Positions 1 to 11,132 of a stretch of 64,000 bases of DNA are shown here, one piece after another. Position 1 is the first letter of the stretch. Every line of letters begins with the position of its first letter. Source of the DNA: Siphonodentalium dalli (taxonomy: Eukaryota > Mollusca > Scaphopoda > Gadilida > Siphonodentaliidae). The notes under the pieces were generated by a model, which made no database searches, was not told the DNA's origin, and saw only the letters and a list, made by a program, of their open reading frames with translations. The translations under genes and the position numbers were made by a program. Where the stretch lies: contig CP136068.1 of NCBI GenBank assembly GCA_032622095.1, positions 4,441,314 through 4,505,313 on the forward strand, given 5' to 3'.

Positions 1-95
1 AGGTCCCAGTTAGCCAAGGTCCCAGTTAGCCAGACTTGAGGTCCCAGTTAACCAAGGTCCCAGTTACTAGTAGCCAAGGTCCACGTTAGCTGGAT
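1..95. repeat. Short tandem repeat, ~16-17 bp unit
   Basis: About five imperfect copies of a unit close to AGGTCCCAGTTAGCCA lie head to tail at the left edge of the window. The last copies are degenerate (GGTCCACGTTAGC). The array may continue to the left of the window. No coding role is seen. Confidence 0.8.
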
Positions 96-745
96 ACCTA
101 ACTACTACATTTCCATAGCTGAATAATCTTATGATACTTGATTTGCATCTTACGGCATATATATCAACAACAATAGTGATATATGTACATACTAGTAGCT
201 GCACAGACCGATTTTCGAACATCATACTAGTATTTGAATACATTCGTATCTTGTGTTCCGCGTTGGCACTTCCTCGTCACCCGCGTTGTCAAATAATCGT
301 TGCACCGCCTTCACATTGTGCTCAATAAAATGCTTATTTGTGGGACATTTGCACTGAAATTTTGTGGAAATACTTGGGAGATGTTTGGCTTGGAATCGGC
401 TCAATCGCACCCACCGATAAGTGTATATTTTTGAAAAAAATGATGGATGTTTTGTCAACAATGCCGGTATTTTGGCCAAGGGTATCCAGTTGGTGGCACC
501 ACTACAGCAGCGTGTATCGTTTGCTCAGACATTTAACCACTGCCAGCACCCTTCACAATAACCAGTTCACTGGGTTAAATCAATGATAGGTGATACGTAC
601 CGTTCCATTGTCCTAACAAACGGACTTTGGCGACGAAAACTCAATTTCAGCGCCACGGAAAACACAAATTTTACTTGTTGCCGCGTTGGCCATCCTTGTT
701 TTCCCGGAATATCCTTGTTTTCCCGGGATCGGTTCCTCCGTGTGA
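96..745. other. No gene recognised
   Basis: Only short, low-complexity reading frames occur on both strands here, without splice-flanked or family-like segments. I see no repeat shared with the rest of the window. Confidence 0.4.
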
Positions 746-863
746 TCTTGCTGCTTGTGGTTGCAATAACGCATGGGGTGTAATATATCATTTTAAGCGG
801 TATAATGCAGAGAATATGGAGGTGTGGTCCCTATTAAAGATTATTGAAATTGCATTCCCCTTA
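746..863 (+). repeat. 118-bp segment shared with 2229-2347
   Basis: The sequence from ATCTTGCTGCTTGTG up to the TA before the MITE is nearly identical to 2229-2347. Both copies sit immediately left of a copy of the same MITE, yet the right flanks of the two MITEs differ. Either the flank is part of the mobile unit or the two loci share a duplication. Confidence 0.85.
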
Positions 864-1516
864 AGGTGACACTCCACAGTTTCGAATGATCAGTAGGGGT
901 GATTTTATAGATATAAAGTGTTAGTGGTTTCTGGCACCATTCATGTGGTATGTATATTAAGACAAGGTGGGATATGAATTTGTGTAATTTTAGAAGGTGT
1001 TCTAGACTGATGAAAAAAATAAGTGCAAGTGACCTTGACCCCACCCATAGACAGCAGTAGCGTTTTCTGCGAAACAGTGGCTCTAGATACTGCATGGGTC
1101 CATTTTTTAGCACCCAAAATTTGTCATCTGCATTAAAAACTTATTTTCTGGTATTTTTAACGGCGAAAGTTTGAAAATTTTTCACATTGATGTTGGAAGT
1201 CAGAGGCCTTTAAACCAACATAGGTGACCATGCTTGAAAAAATCTGGTATTCGTGCCCCTTGGGTATGAAAATGCAATATTTTGGTCATTTTTTGAATAA
1301 AAATCACATTTTCAATCAAAAGATCAAGGGCCATAACTCTTGATAGCCTATATATTATGGAAATTATGTATCAAATTCTGAATGCCTATTCTGTACTAAT
1401 TTCAGGCATATATATATTGTCTATATGGTTTGGGATCATAATCCAGATAAATTTCAATGAATCTATGGGCCCCCTATTTTTGGGCCCATTCCTGTTGAAA
1501 CTGTGGAGTGTCACCT
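864..1516 (+). mobile_element. MITE copy 1, TA target, 653 bp
   Basis: The ends are inverted repeats: AGGTGACACTCCACAGTTTC at the left and its complement at the right. Each end is flanked by TA (862-863 and 1517-1518). There is no coding capacity. A TA target with short TIRs fits a non-autonomous Tc1/mariner-type element; this class is inferred from the ends only. This uninterrupted copy is the reference that defines the insertion in copy 2. Confidence 0.85.
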
Positions 1517-1518
1517 TA

Positions 1519-2228
1519 AAAACCAGCAAATAGCACCATTACCATCTGTCAACTTGACAACTATTTACACTGAAAATCATTTTTTAGCAAATCTGCTCAG
1601 TTAGAAGGAACATTTTATGTTAAATACACCATTCATCTATGGATATTCCAATACAGGTGGCCTTTAGTCATATAAATTGGTGGGGATATGGAGTCTTGGA
1701 GCAGTGGGGGGGGGGGGGGGTGTTGGTCGTTCACGTGTATTGTTATTGATGATTTTTCAGATGATGGATACTTCTTCATGCTCCTTGAATCTTAGCTGAA
1801 AAGACTGACATTGACATTACACAGTATACTACAAGATTAGATATTCAGTTTTTCTTATTCACAAGTGTGAAATATAATGATTCAGGTTTCCTTGGGCATA
1901 TTTCACTCGACAACATATTGTTCATGTGATGTCATAACTTTGTATAGCTTTCCCTTAATGCTATATAAGACTTGGAATTTTTTAACCCATGGTTTTGGGA
2001 GAGTATTAAAGATAGTAGTTGCATGAAATATTATGTTTTATTTTGATATCTGAGGAAATATGCATCTCATAATATATTTTATACAAGATTTTAGCATTTC
2101 AGACCTTTTTCAAGCTATAGATGATGGTTGAATATATACATTTTGTCACTACGTCAAGCATAACGTCATTGGGTTCTGAAAGACCCAAATGGGGTGAAAT
2201 CATGGGGCTGCATGTAAATCCCCACCCA
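1519..2228. other. No gene recognised; G15 tract at 1706-1720
   Basis: This is AT-rich sequence with a run of 15 G. No reading frame, splice pair or shared repeat is seen. Confidence 0.4.
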
Positions 2229-2347
2229 ATCTTGCTGCTTGTGATTGCAATAACGCATGGGGTGTAATATATCATTTTAAGTGGTATAATGCAGAGAATA
2301 TGGAGGTGTGGTCCCTATTAAAGATTATTGAAATTGCATTCCCCTTA
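2229..2347 (+). repeat. Second copy of the 118-bp flank
   Basis: This is nearly identical to 746-863, with a few substitutions such as GTGATTGC for GTGGTTGC. It again ends at the TA beside the MITE. Confidence 0.85.
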
Positions 2348-3489
2348 AGGTGACACTCCAGTTTCGAATGATCAGTAGGGGTGATTTTATAGACATAAAG
2401 TGTTAGTGGTTTCTGGCACCATTCATGTGGTATGTATATTGTAACAGGAATCGACCTCGTGGTTGGGCATATGTAACTCTGAAACTCTCATTAAGGTTTA
2501 GGATCGACCAGATTCTTTAATCAAATCAGCATATCTATACACAATGAATTCTGCAAGTTCTCCCGTACTCAATAATCCAATGATTCATAATGATAACACA
2601 ACTTCACAAGTAGGCCTATCTAGGAAATCTCTTGTCAAGTGAACACAGGTACATTATCTATTTTTCTAAACATCGAACTTGTCTGAACCTATCAACTGAT
2701 ACAATAACAGTGATATAATGTTACATCATCGGTGCTACCTGTAGTTTCGGTATATGAACGTAAGTGTGAATGGAATGATAAGTGGTTATTACGTAATGTT
2801 GTTATAACAATGTCATCAAAGCAATGTCTATAATTGAGTGACCTGGATGTATGCATGTTTTGGATAACTAATTATCGTGTGAATGACACAGTTTATCAAC
2901 CTTAATTGATACTAACCCGTTTGTTCAGACATTAAATCGATATGTTTTCTGAATAGCATATAACTGTGACCGGGGAAATAATAGAATTCATTTGGTAAAG
3001 CAAAGGTGTGAAAGACACATTGTTACCACCAATGTCGCGTGTGTGATTGCGTGTACAGCGAATATGACAATTCATTCTGGAGGGTTGTAATTTCACATTA
3101 CCATTTTCGACCGTTAGTGATTCAACATAGTACATCTCAATACTTCCAATAATTCACGATAATACACGACTGTCATATACTCAATAACTTCATCTGGGAT
3201 AGAGAGAAGTAAAGAATAAACGCTCTTTATTATTTATGTAAAAGTAATGGTGTCTATTTTCAGGTATGACAATTATATGAACTGCGTCCGATAAACACTG
3301 GAATGTATGCATTCATACCGATGGTCACAATGTCCAACATTACAGCGACTGTCCATACACATCGATTAATAATTTCATGACAAATATTTGAACAAAAAAA
3401 TAACGAAAGATATTACACGCAAATAATTTTAATAAACATTCGGAAATTTTAATATCGAGATTATCAGAAACCGTAAACTCGTTATAAAT

Positions 3490-3802
3490 TTTTTATTTAA
3501 ACTTTTTTTTTTAGAGAAATAATTTTGAGGGGTTTTGAAATTTTTTCTTTTTTTTTGAAATTTTTTCTATTTTAAAATTTTTGAAGTTTTGGGTTTTTGA
3601 AATTTTTTTTTTGGGTTTTGATAATTTGGAAGTTTTGAAATTTTTTTTTGGGTTTTTGATAATTTGGAATATTTTAGTACAACCAATTTTATCCTCGAAC
3701 AATTTTTAGACCCAAAGATTCTATTTTGAGATGTGAAGTCAACGAGACACCCACAACCAATTTTAGACCCCAAGATTCTATTTTTAGATGTGAGACTAAC
3801 GA
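3490..3802. repeat. T-rich low-complexity tract and ~58-bp duplication
   Basis: At 3490-3680, variants of GGTTTTTGAAATTTTTT recur many times. At 3706-3802 a segment with AAGATTCTATTTT occurs twice, about 58 bp apart. Lysine/phenylalanine-rich frames read through it are artefacts of composition. Confidence 0.7.
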
Positions 3803-3880
3803 GCCTCATATTCTTCTCCTGTCAACATTTGGAACATGGTCTATGCCTTTCACCCACACCAAATACGCCTATCATGTCAT

Positions 3881-4124
3881 TAACTCGCGGCCATATTAGA
3901 TCCACCATGCAGGTCCGGTTCCGTGGTATCAGAGATTCTTCCATGCAGCCCCGGTTGTTTTATTGCTACAGATCAAAGTTGTGGAGTAGCATATCCATAT
4001 ATGGAGCTTTTGAATAGTCATGACTTCCATTTATGTCATATATGGAAATGCTACTCCAAAACTTTGAACTGTAGCACTAAAACCACGGAACCGGACCTGG
4101 TGGGTCCAATATGGCCGCGATTAA
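3881..4124. mobile_element. Palindromic MITE, ~244 bp
   Basis: The left arm CGCGGCCATATTAGATCCAC pairs with the right arm, which reads CGCGGCCATATTGGACCCAC on the other strand. Pairing continues through GGTCCGGTTCCGTGGT. Both ends abut TTAA. A related arm fragment lies at about 28,141-28,190. Confidence 0.75.
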
Positions 4125-4295
4125 GTTAGACAGGGTGTATATATGTATGATATGAGATCATACATTTAGTAAAAAGTTTAATCTTTCCGTAAAGCTGCTA
4201 AATCAAATCATTACCAGCCAATACGGAGACTAATTCCAATACCTCATGCCAACGTTCACTTCGTTCCCGAGTCTGTTTTCAATAAATTTAATCAA

Positions 4296-4402
4296 ATAGT
4301 ATTCCGGATGCCGCCTCTCTGTTATGGCGTATTCCGGATGCCGGGGTCCATTTTAAGCCGGATGCCAGGGGGAGGGGGGTCGTCACCCTCATCTAGCTCA
4401 TG
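4296..4402 (-). mobile_element. Solo end of the GGATGCC/GAGGG element family
   Basis: There are three copies of a GGATGCC motif, two of them as ATTCCGGATGCC, followed by GGGGGAGGGGGGTCG and ending CACCCTC. Read on the minus strand this matches the left end of the element at 13,035. The opposite end is absent, so this is a truncated copy. Confidence 0.6.
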
Positions 4403-6347
4403 TCATGAGCCCCAATTAACTTTCAGCCTAAGCCCTATATACTTGCTAAATCACATTTCAGCACTTTTCCACCAATCTATATACATGCTCCCTGCACTCA
4501 CCATAGTGAAGGTAAAGTTAATCGGATCTAAGATTTAATTGATAAGAAACTTGGAAAGTTAATATCGACAATACTGATTGTAATGATAATGACCAACTGA
4601 GACACTGGCGACAGCATCCCTTTTATATAAGAGGCGCGGGCCGGACTTGACGCTAATTGACCAATGAAAAGGCCAGAAAATGACAAGTCCCCAAGTTTAG
4701 AGAGAAGTTAAACTTTAAGAGGATTTGAAAGTTTTAGAAAATATAGGATAACTTTAATAATAAGCTAAGCTCAGATTAACTAAAGGGAGCGTTTTCGATG
4801 GGAGGATATAAGCTTTAAAATGATATGTATGAAGACGAAAAAGCAGGAATTTGCATAAGAAAAGGTGAGTTGAATATTTGCAAGTATTTAGTTTGCACCT
4901 GAAATGTGCAAAATGAGTGTTGTGCGGTGAAAATCCCACGAGAGCGTTCTTTAGAACAATTTCTATTTTATTGCTAGATGTTAAAAGGTCAGCAGAAACT
5001 TAAGTAACCAAAAATCGCTTCGGAGGTATTTGAAACGCACAACTGAGATAATTTGTAATTTACGGCGTATTACGCAGTAAACAAATACCCTACGCACGTG
5101 CGACGAAATAGTTCCCTAACAACAATTATGATTAAAAATACAAATCAAATACGAATGCAAATGCACAATTATCAATAATGATAAACACAATCTCATGAAC
5201 TCATTAATATGATGAATGAACAAAGTTTATTGATATTTGTTAGCCGCCTGCTATTTTACCAAGCAAGTTAGTACGCCGCTGAAAAATAGTGATTACGTGA
5301 CCTTGCTTTCTGATTTGTGTGAATAGAATTGACAAACTAAATGTTGACAAAATACGTGAAAATGTGATGTTGTCATGAGATGAGACCTTACTGTTTAGTT
5401 GAAGCGTGATATGAGGCATAAAAATGGTAAGTGTGAGCATATGAACTTTCGTATTATTTATGCAATATGGGAATGAAAAATGATGAAATTGAATGTGTAA
5501 CGAGCGAGCCGCGGGCTCGATTTCCGGTGAAATCGAATTGTGAAAAGTGCGTAAATGCATTTTATGATATTTGAGAAGAATGACTGTATGTGGCGAGGTG
5601 AGATTTTACAGACGTATGAATTGAAGGTTACGGAATATGTAATAAATGAAAGTATGACATTTGATGGAGTTTAAATGAAGCTACGGGTGACTGAATTTTT
5701 ACTGTTTCCTAAGTTCGTGATATAACATTACTACGCATATTTGAACGAGCAAATAGTTAAGAATTATGGACCCGAAGGTCATTACAATATTAAGACAAGG
5801 TGGGATATGAATTTGTGTAATTTTAGAAGGTGTTCTAGACTGATGAAAAAAATAAGTGCAAGTGACCTTGACCCCACCCATAGACAGCAGTAGCATTTTC
5901 TGCGAAACAGTGGCTCTAGATACTGGGTCCATTTTTTAGCACCCAAAATTTGTCATCTGCATGAAAAATTGATTTTCTGGAATTTTTAACGGCGAAAGTT
6001 TGAAATTTTTTCACATTGATGTTGGAAGCCAGAGGCCTTTAAACCAACATAGGTGACCATGCTTGAAAAAATCTGGTATTCGTGCCCCTTGGGTATGAAA
6101 ATGCAATATTTTGGTCATTTTTTGAATAAAAATCACATTTTCAATCAAAAGATCAAGGGCCATAACTCTTGATAGCCTATATATTATGGAAATTATGTAT
6201 CAAATTCTGAATGCCTATTCTGTACTAATTTCAGGCATATATTGTCTATATGGTTTGGGATCATAATCCAGATAAATTTCAATGAATCTATGGGCCCCCT
6301 ATTTTTGGGCCCATTCCTGTTGAAACTGTGGAGTGTCACCTTAGTAT

Positions 6348-6398
6348 AAGGACGACCTGCGCAACATATGCGCGGCTGCAGCCCAGCTGGTCGTCCTT
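6348..6398. other. 51-bp hairpin
   Basis: AAGGACGACC at the left pairs with GGTCGTCCTT at the right around a GC-rich loop. It begins five bases after the target TA of MITE copy 2. Function unknown. Confidence 0.6.
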
Positions 6399-7507
6399 AA
6401 AACAAGAAACCATGCACTTCCTTGCAAATATCGTCAATTCACGAAAAACGGAAGTGCTGCCATTGTTGTTGTAGTATATTCGTATTCCCTCGTCATTGTT
6501 CGGCAAACCTCGCCGATTTCTCGAAAGCGGAAACCAGAAAACACGCGATACTTGTGCCGGAATATGTATTAACTAGCAAATCGAAAGTAACCGGATATTT
6601 TGCCGATTGCACATGGCGATTGAATATGGCGGAAACACTTCCGTGTGCGGATAGATCCTGCGTTTTAGCTATTAAACTTCACAAATGCGTTCATATGAAT
6701 CAGAATTGAAACATCATGGCGCCTGTCAACTATAGCACAGACATGTTGTCGTGCGTGAACCGGTACCACACGGATTCTGAACTGACAGAAAAGGACATAG
6801 TAATAAAATGTCAGATTAAAAATAATTCTGACACTTTTTAAATCGACCCAAAGCTCAAAGTTCCATTATTATAGTTTATCCACCTCTCACCGCATCCACC
6901 CTGAAAATTATAAGCCTGACGTAACATGAGTCTGTATGTACCCAATACTACCCATGCAGTAGGAGTGGTATGTGCCTGGTAGAACTTAATTTTTTCCTAG
7001 TAGAACTATTTCTCATTAAATATTCATTAGTTCTACAGAAAGCCGGACCCGATGAATCAACATCTTCTGTGTCGCAATGATCCGAATGCAACAGTCATAG
7101 GGCAATCAATGCACATACATGTCTATGTTCTTGGTGCTTACTTTGTTTTACAGGTGTGAATGCCACCACCGCTTTGCATATTGATTATGTTATGTACGCC
7201 ACGTTGGCGTTGCCGCATGTATGTGCCATTTCCAATGGAGGAACTCTTGTTAAATTCACCTTCTGAGTTGAATATTTCGCAAAATTTCTTAGTATTCGAG
7301 TCGGTGGATAAACAAAATATCATAAGTGTCTTGTGTGGGAAATTGAACAGTAATATGTCCACTCGTAGGATTTGGCCTGTAATATCCGAGCTTCAGCGTG
7401 AACATAAACCGTTTAATTTCCAACAATATACACTTATTCTATATATAATATCATTTAATATCATGCTGTATACATGTCATTGAACTTCTGCAACACCATT
7501 AAACTAA
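6399..7507. other. No gene recognised
   Basis: Frames of about 95-107 codons are open here, but none resembles a known family or carries splice-like ends. No shared repeat is seen. Confidence 0.35.
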
Positions 7508-7511
7508 TTAA

Positions 7512-7980
7512 AGGTACTCAACCCGTAAAGAGGGTCCCCATCTCAACAGATTCCAACAACAACAATCCGATCGGAGGGTCCTATATTACTATTTCTTTGG
7601 CTTTGGGGGTAAAAAATATTTGATTCGAGTCGAGGAACCCATCAAACAAAGCTCAGAGTTATTAGATATTGATTTTTGAAATTTGTTATAAACTCGAGAT
7701 CAGTACTACTAACTGCCGTAATCTGCTCTGGATGTGTTCTCCAAATCTATTCAAACAGACAAGGATGGATAACTCTAAAATCAAGTGGTAATTTTAACGC
7801 AATTTTTACTGAGTTCTGGGCCAGATAGTATTCCCGATAATGAAAAATAATAGATTTCTAAAATCGATATCTAACAAATCTGAGCTTTGATGGGTGACTT
7901 CCTCGACTCGAATCAAATATTTTTGACCCCCGAAGCCATTGAAATAGTAATTGAGAGGAGTTTTATCGGGTTGAGTACCT
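7512..7980. mobile_element. MITE with TTAA target, 469 bp
   Basis: Both ends carry AGGTACTCAACCCG as inverted repeats, and TTAA flanks each (7508-7511 and 7981-7984). The inverted similarity continues inward for well over 100 bp, including CAAATATTTTT and GAGTCGAGGAA motifs. A TA duplication with one more terminal A is equally possible. Relatives lie at 18,380-18,814 and 26,405-26,525. Confidence 0.85.
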
Positions 7981-7984
7981 TTAA

Positions 7985-9278
7985 ACCTACCATGACATTG
8001 ATTAGTGTGACAATGACTTGCCCAAGCTATATACGAGTGACACTGGCAGACGATTAGAAGGCACGAATACTTAAATACTATTCCCCGTGAAAAATAAAAT
8101 GAAAAAATAAAATAAAATGAAGTTCCGCCCGCCCGCCCCTGTTTTTTCCCCCTCATGTTACCCTAAACTCAGGTATTCTTCCTTTTGGCCTTAATCAAAT
8201 TTAATATTACATGGACAGTGATTTCTAGGACTGTGCTACTACATTAACAAATTAAGGGCTTTGTGGACCCAATTTTGTTCAAAATTTGATAGAGTCCAAA
8301 TAAAGGTATATACAAATTATACATGTATACCCGTAGTAGTGTACATGTATGGGTCACCTGTTCATGGATTATGCCCAGTCTGTTGTGAATGGCTTTTAGC
8401 TGGTATGTCCACTGGCACATGAGATGATGAGTGATTATCCTATGAGTGAGTTGTGACCTACTAGTACTTACTAGAAATAGTGTGATGGCCTGGTACGGTT
8501 TGTTTGAGGCTTAACATTCTATTGTCAACATATTTCACAGCAAGCCACACTGGCCATAGTTTAGTAAACTAAACGAAAACACCTTAACGAGCAAAGATCT
8601 GGTTTCCGTTTACCGGTAGTTTCTTAACTTCAAAATAGGTGTGCCATAATGTAGTTGGATTTTGGAAAGATGAAATTTTATGCCTTTGACCTGACTTGGA
8701 CGAAACAAATGTGCTAAACTTGTCAACAATACTTAATAGTCATATATATACAACTATAACAGACCGGAATTCTGTGATGGGGAAGATTAGCTCACGTATG
8801 GTACAGGTATATCAGTCATAGTAGAAAACTTAGATACCGGTATGTTCATATATTTATTATTCACTCAGTAGATCAAGTGGAATATGATAATAACAGTCAA
8901 TAGTATAAACAATTGTCGGATCCCGTATGAAATAACAAAATAAGCAGTATGACTTGAATAGTTCTCCTCCTCTCTTTTTTTGGTTGCCAATGAAATCTGG
9001 TTTATATACACATAATAAGGTAATAAGAAATAAAGGAAACATATTTAACAAAAGAAATGAGATTGACAGAAGTAGCTTAGGGGCCGTTAGGGCCATAGTA
9101 TTATGCAGCTGGTCAATAGAAGAACAAAACACAGGTGATTAAGAAAGCAGTTGTTAAGATATGAATAATAAAGATTAGGATTTAAATGACTTGGCCAGCA
9201 CGAGAATGAGATTTAGAAAGAGATTTATTTGCCTCAAGTCATGACAGCTTTGGGTTTCAGAGATATGTTGTAGTTTAT
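7985..9278. other. No gene recognised
   Basis: The sequence is AT-rich with no convincing exon and no repeat recognised elsewhere in the window. Confidence 0.35.
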
Positions 9279-11132
9279 TAGCTCAACTTACTTTTGTAAG
9301 TTTGAGCTATTGCCATGGTTTGGCGTCCGTCGTCCGTGTGTCTGTGCGTCCGTGTGTGCGTGTGTCCGTCAACAATTTCCTTTGGCGCGGGTTACAGGTT
9401 GTACCTTTGGTCTGATCTTCATGAAATTTGTCATGAATGTTGACATTGACATGTAGATGGGAACGAGTCATTTTGGGGTCATTCGGCCAAAAAACATGGC
9501 CGCTAGCAGCCATCTTGGATTTCAAGATTCAATCCATTGGCGCGGCCTACAGGTCGTACTGTTCATCTGATCATCATGAAATTTGTCAATGATGTTAATA
9601 ATGACATATAGATGGGAACGAGTGATTTTGGGGTCGTTCGGCCAAAAAACATGGCTGTTAGCAGCCATCTTGGATTTTACTCTTTGCATGACTAAATCCT
9701 TTGGCGCGGGCTACAGGTTGTACCTTTGGTCTAATCTTTATGAAATTTGTCATGAATGTTGACATTGACATGTAGATGGGAACGAATCATTGTGGGGTCA
9801 TTCGGCCAAAAAACATGGCCGCTGGTGGCCATCTTAGATTTCAAAATTCAATCCATTGGCGCGGGCTACAGGTCGTACTGTTCGTCTGATCATCATGAAA
9901 TTTGTCATGGATGTTAATATTGACATGTAGATGGGAACGAGTCATTTTGGGGTTGTTCGGCCAATAAACATGGCCGCCAGCAGCCATCTTGGATTTTACT
10001 CTTTGCATGACTAAATCCTTTGGCGCGGGCTACAGGTCGTAGCTTCGATCGGAACATCATGAAATTTATCATGGATGTTAACAATGACATGTAGATGGGA
10101 ACGAGTGATTTTGGGGTCGTTCGGCCGAAAAACATGGCTGCCAGCAGCCATCTTGGATTTTACTCTATGCATGACTAAATCCTTTGGCCCGGGCTACAGG
10201 TCGTACCTTTGGTCTTATCTTTATGAAATTTGTCATGAATGTTGACATTGACATGTAGATGGGAACGAGTCATTTTGGGGTCATTCGGCCAAAAAACATG
10301 GCCGCTGGCAGCCATCTTGGATTTCAAGATTCAATCCATTGGCGCGGGCTACAGATCGTACTGTTCGCCTGATCATCATGAAATTTGTCATTGATGTTAA
10401 TAATGACATGTAGATGGGAACGAGTGATTTTGGTGTCGTTCGGCCAAAAAACATGGCCGCCAGCAGCCATCTTGGATTTTACTCTTTGCATGACTAAATC
10501 CTTTGGCGCGGGCTACAGGTCGTAGCTTTGGTCTAATCTTTATGAAATTTGTCATGAATGTTAACACTGACATGTAGATGGGAACGAGTGATTTTGGAGT
10601 CGTTCGGCCAAAAAACATGGCCGCCAGCAGCCATCTTGGATTTTACTCTTTGCATGACTAAATCCTTTGGCGCGGGCTATAGGTTACCTTTGGTCTAATC
10701 TTTATAAAATTTGTCATGAACGTTGACATTGACATGTAGATGGGAACGAATCATTGTGGGGTCATTCGGCCAAAAAACATGGCCGCTGGTGGCCATCTTG
10801 GATTTCAAAATTCAATCCATTGGCGCTGGCTACAGGTCGTACTGTTCGTCTGATCATCATGAAATTTGTAGGTCGTAGCTTTGGTCAGATCTTCATAAAA
10901 TTTGTCATGGACGTTAACAATTATACGTAGATGGGAACGAGTCCTTTTGGGGTCAATTGGCCAAAAAAAATGGCCACCAGCAGCCATCTTGTATTTTACT
11001 CTTTGCATCACTAAATCCTTTGGCGCAGGTTAGACATTTCAATTAGCACCTTTCCTATTCCTCCATTTATTGTCAACCATTAAATTATTCCCCTACCTAA
11101 GTTGAGCTACAGTGTCATTGACACTTTCATAT
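9279..11132 (+). mobile_element. Hairpin/minisatellite element, 155/164-bp units
   Basis: The 5' end folds as AGCTCAACTTAC-TTTT-GTAAGTTTGAGCT. A GTCC/GTGTGTCC-rich stretch follows, then about ten tandem units, each containing GGCGCGGGCTACAGGT and GTAGATGGGAACGAG. The 3' end carries the perfect hairpin AGTGTCATTGACACT (11,111-11,125) and TTCAT. Measured unit starts (9384, 9539, 9703, 9858, 10022, 10186, 10341, 10505, 10669) give lengths of 155, 164, 155, 164, 164, 155, 164 and 164. The architecture resembles bivalve pearl elements and Helentron-associated elements (established families); membership is inferred. Minus-strand frames through the array are repeat artefacts. Confidence 0.85.

Larger units (their letters stand above)
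2440..5786. mobile_element. 3.35-kb insertion with TG...CA ends
   Basis: Comparison with intact MITE copy 1 puts the junctions exactly. The inserted DNA begins TGTAACAGG and ends GTCATTACA, and the 4-bp target ATAT is duplicated (2436-2439 and 5787-5790). TGTAA...TTACA ends and a 4-bp duplication are typical of LTR retrotransposons or solo LTRs. I found no pair of internal LTRs and no gag/pol reading frame, so the class is open. The body includes a T-rich tract, a palindromic MITE (3881-4124) and a GGATGCC-type element end (4296-4402), so it is a composite. Confidence 0.7.
2348..6341 (+). mobile_element. MITE copy 2, split by a 3.35-kb insertion
   Basis: The left part (2348-2439) and the right part (5787-6341) together match copy 1 at 864-1516. 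They end in the same inverted repeats with TA at 2346-2347 and 6342-6343. Small differences include loss of CA in the left TIR. The right flank does not match that of copy 1. Confidence 0.85.

Noticed and set aside
3511-3809. Lys/Phe/Ser-rich minus frames
   Set aside because: They are translations of a T-rich low-complexity tract.
5480-5540. tRNA/SINE-like B box (GCGGGCTCGATTTCCGG)
   Set aside because: No matching A box at the right distance, no cloverleaf and no second copy.
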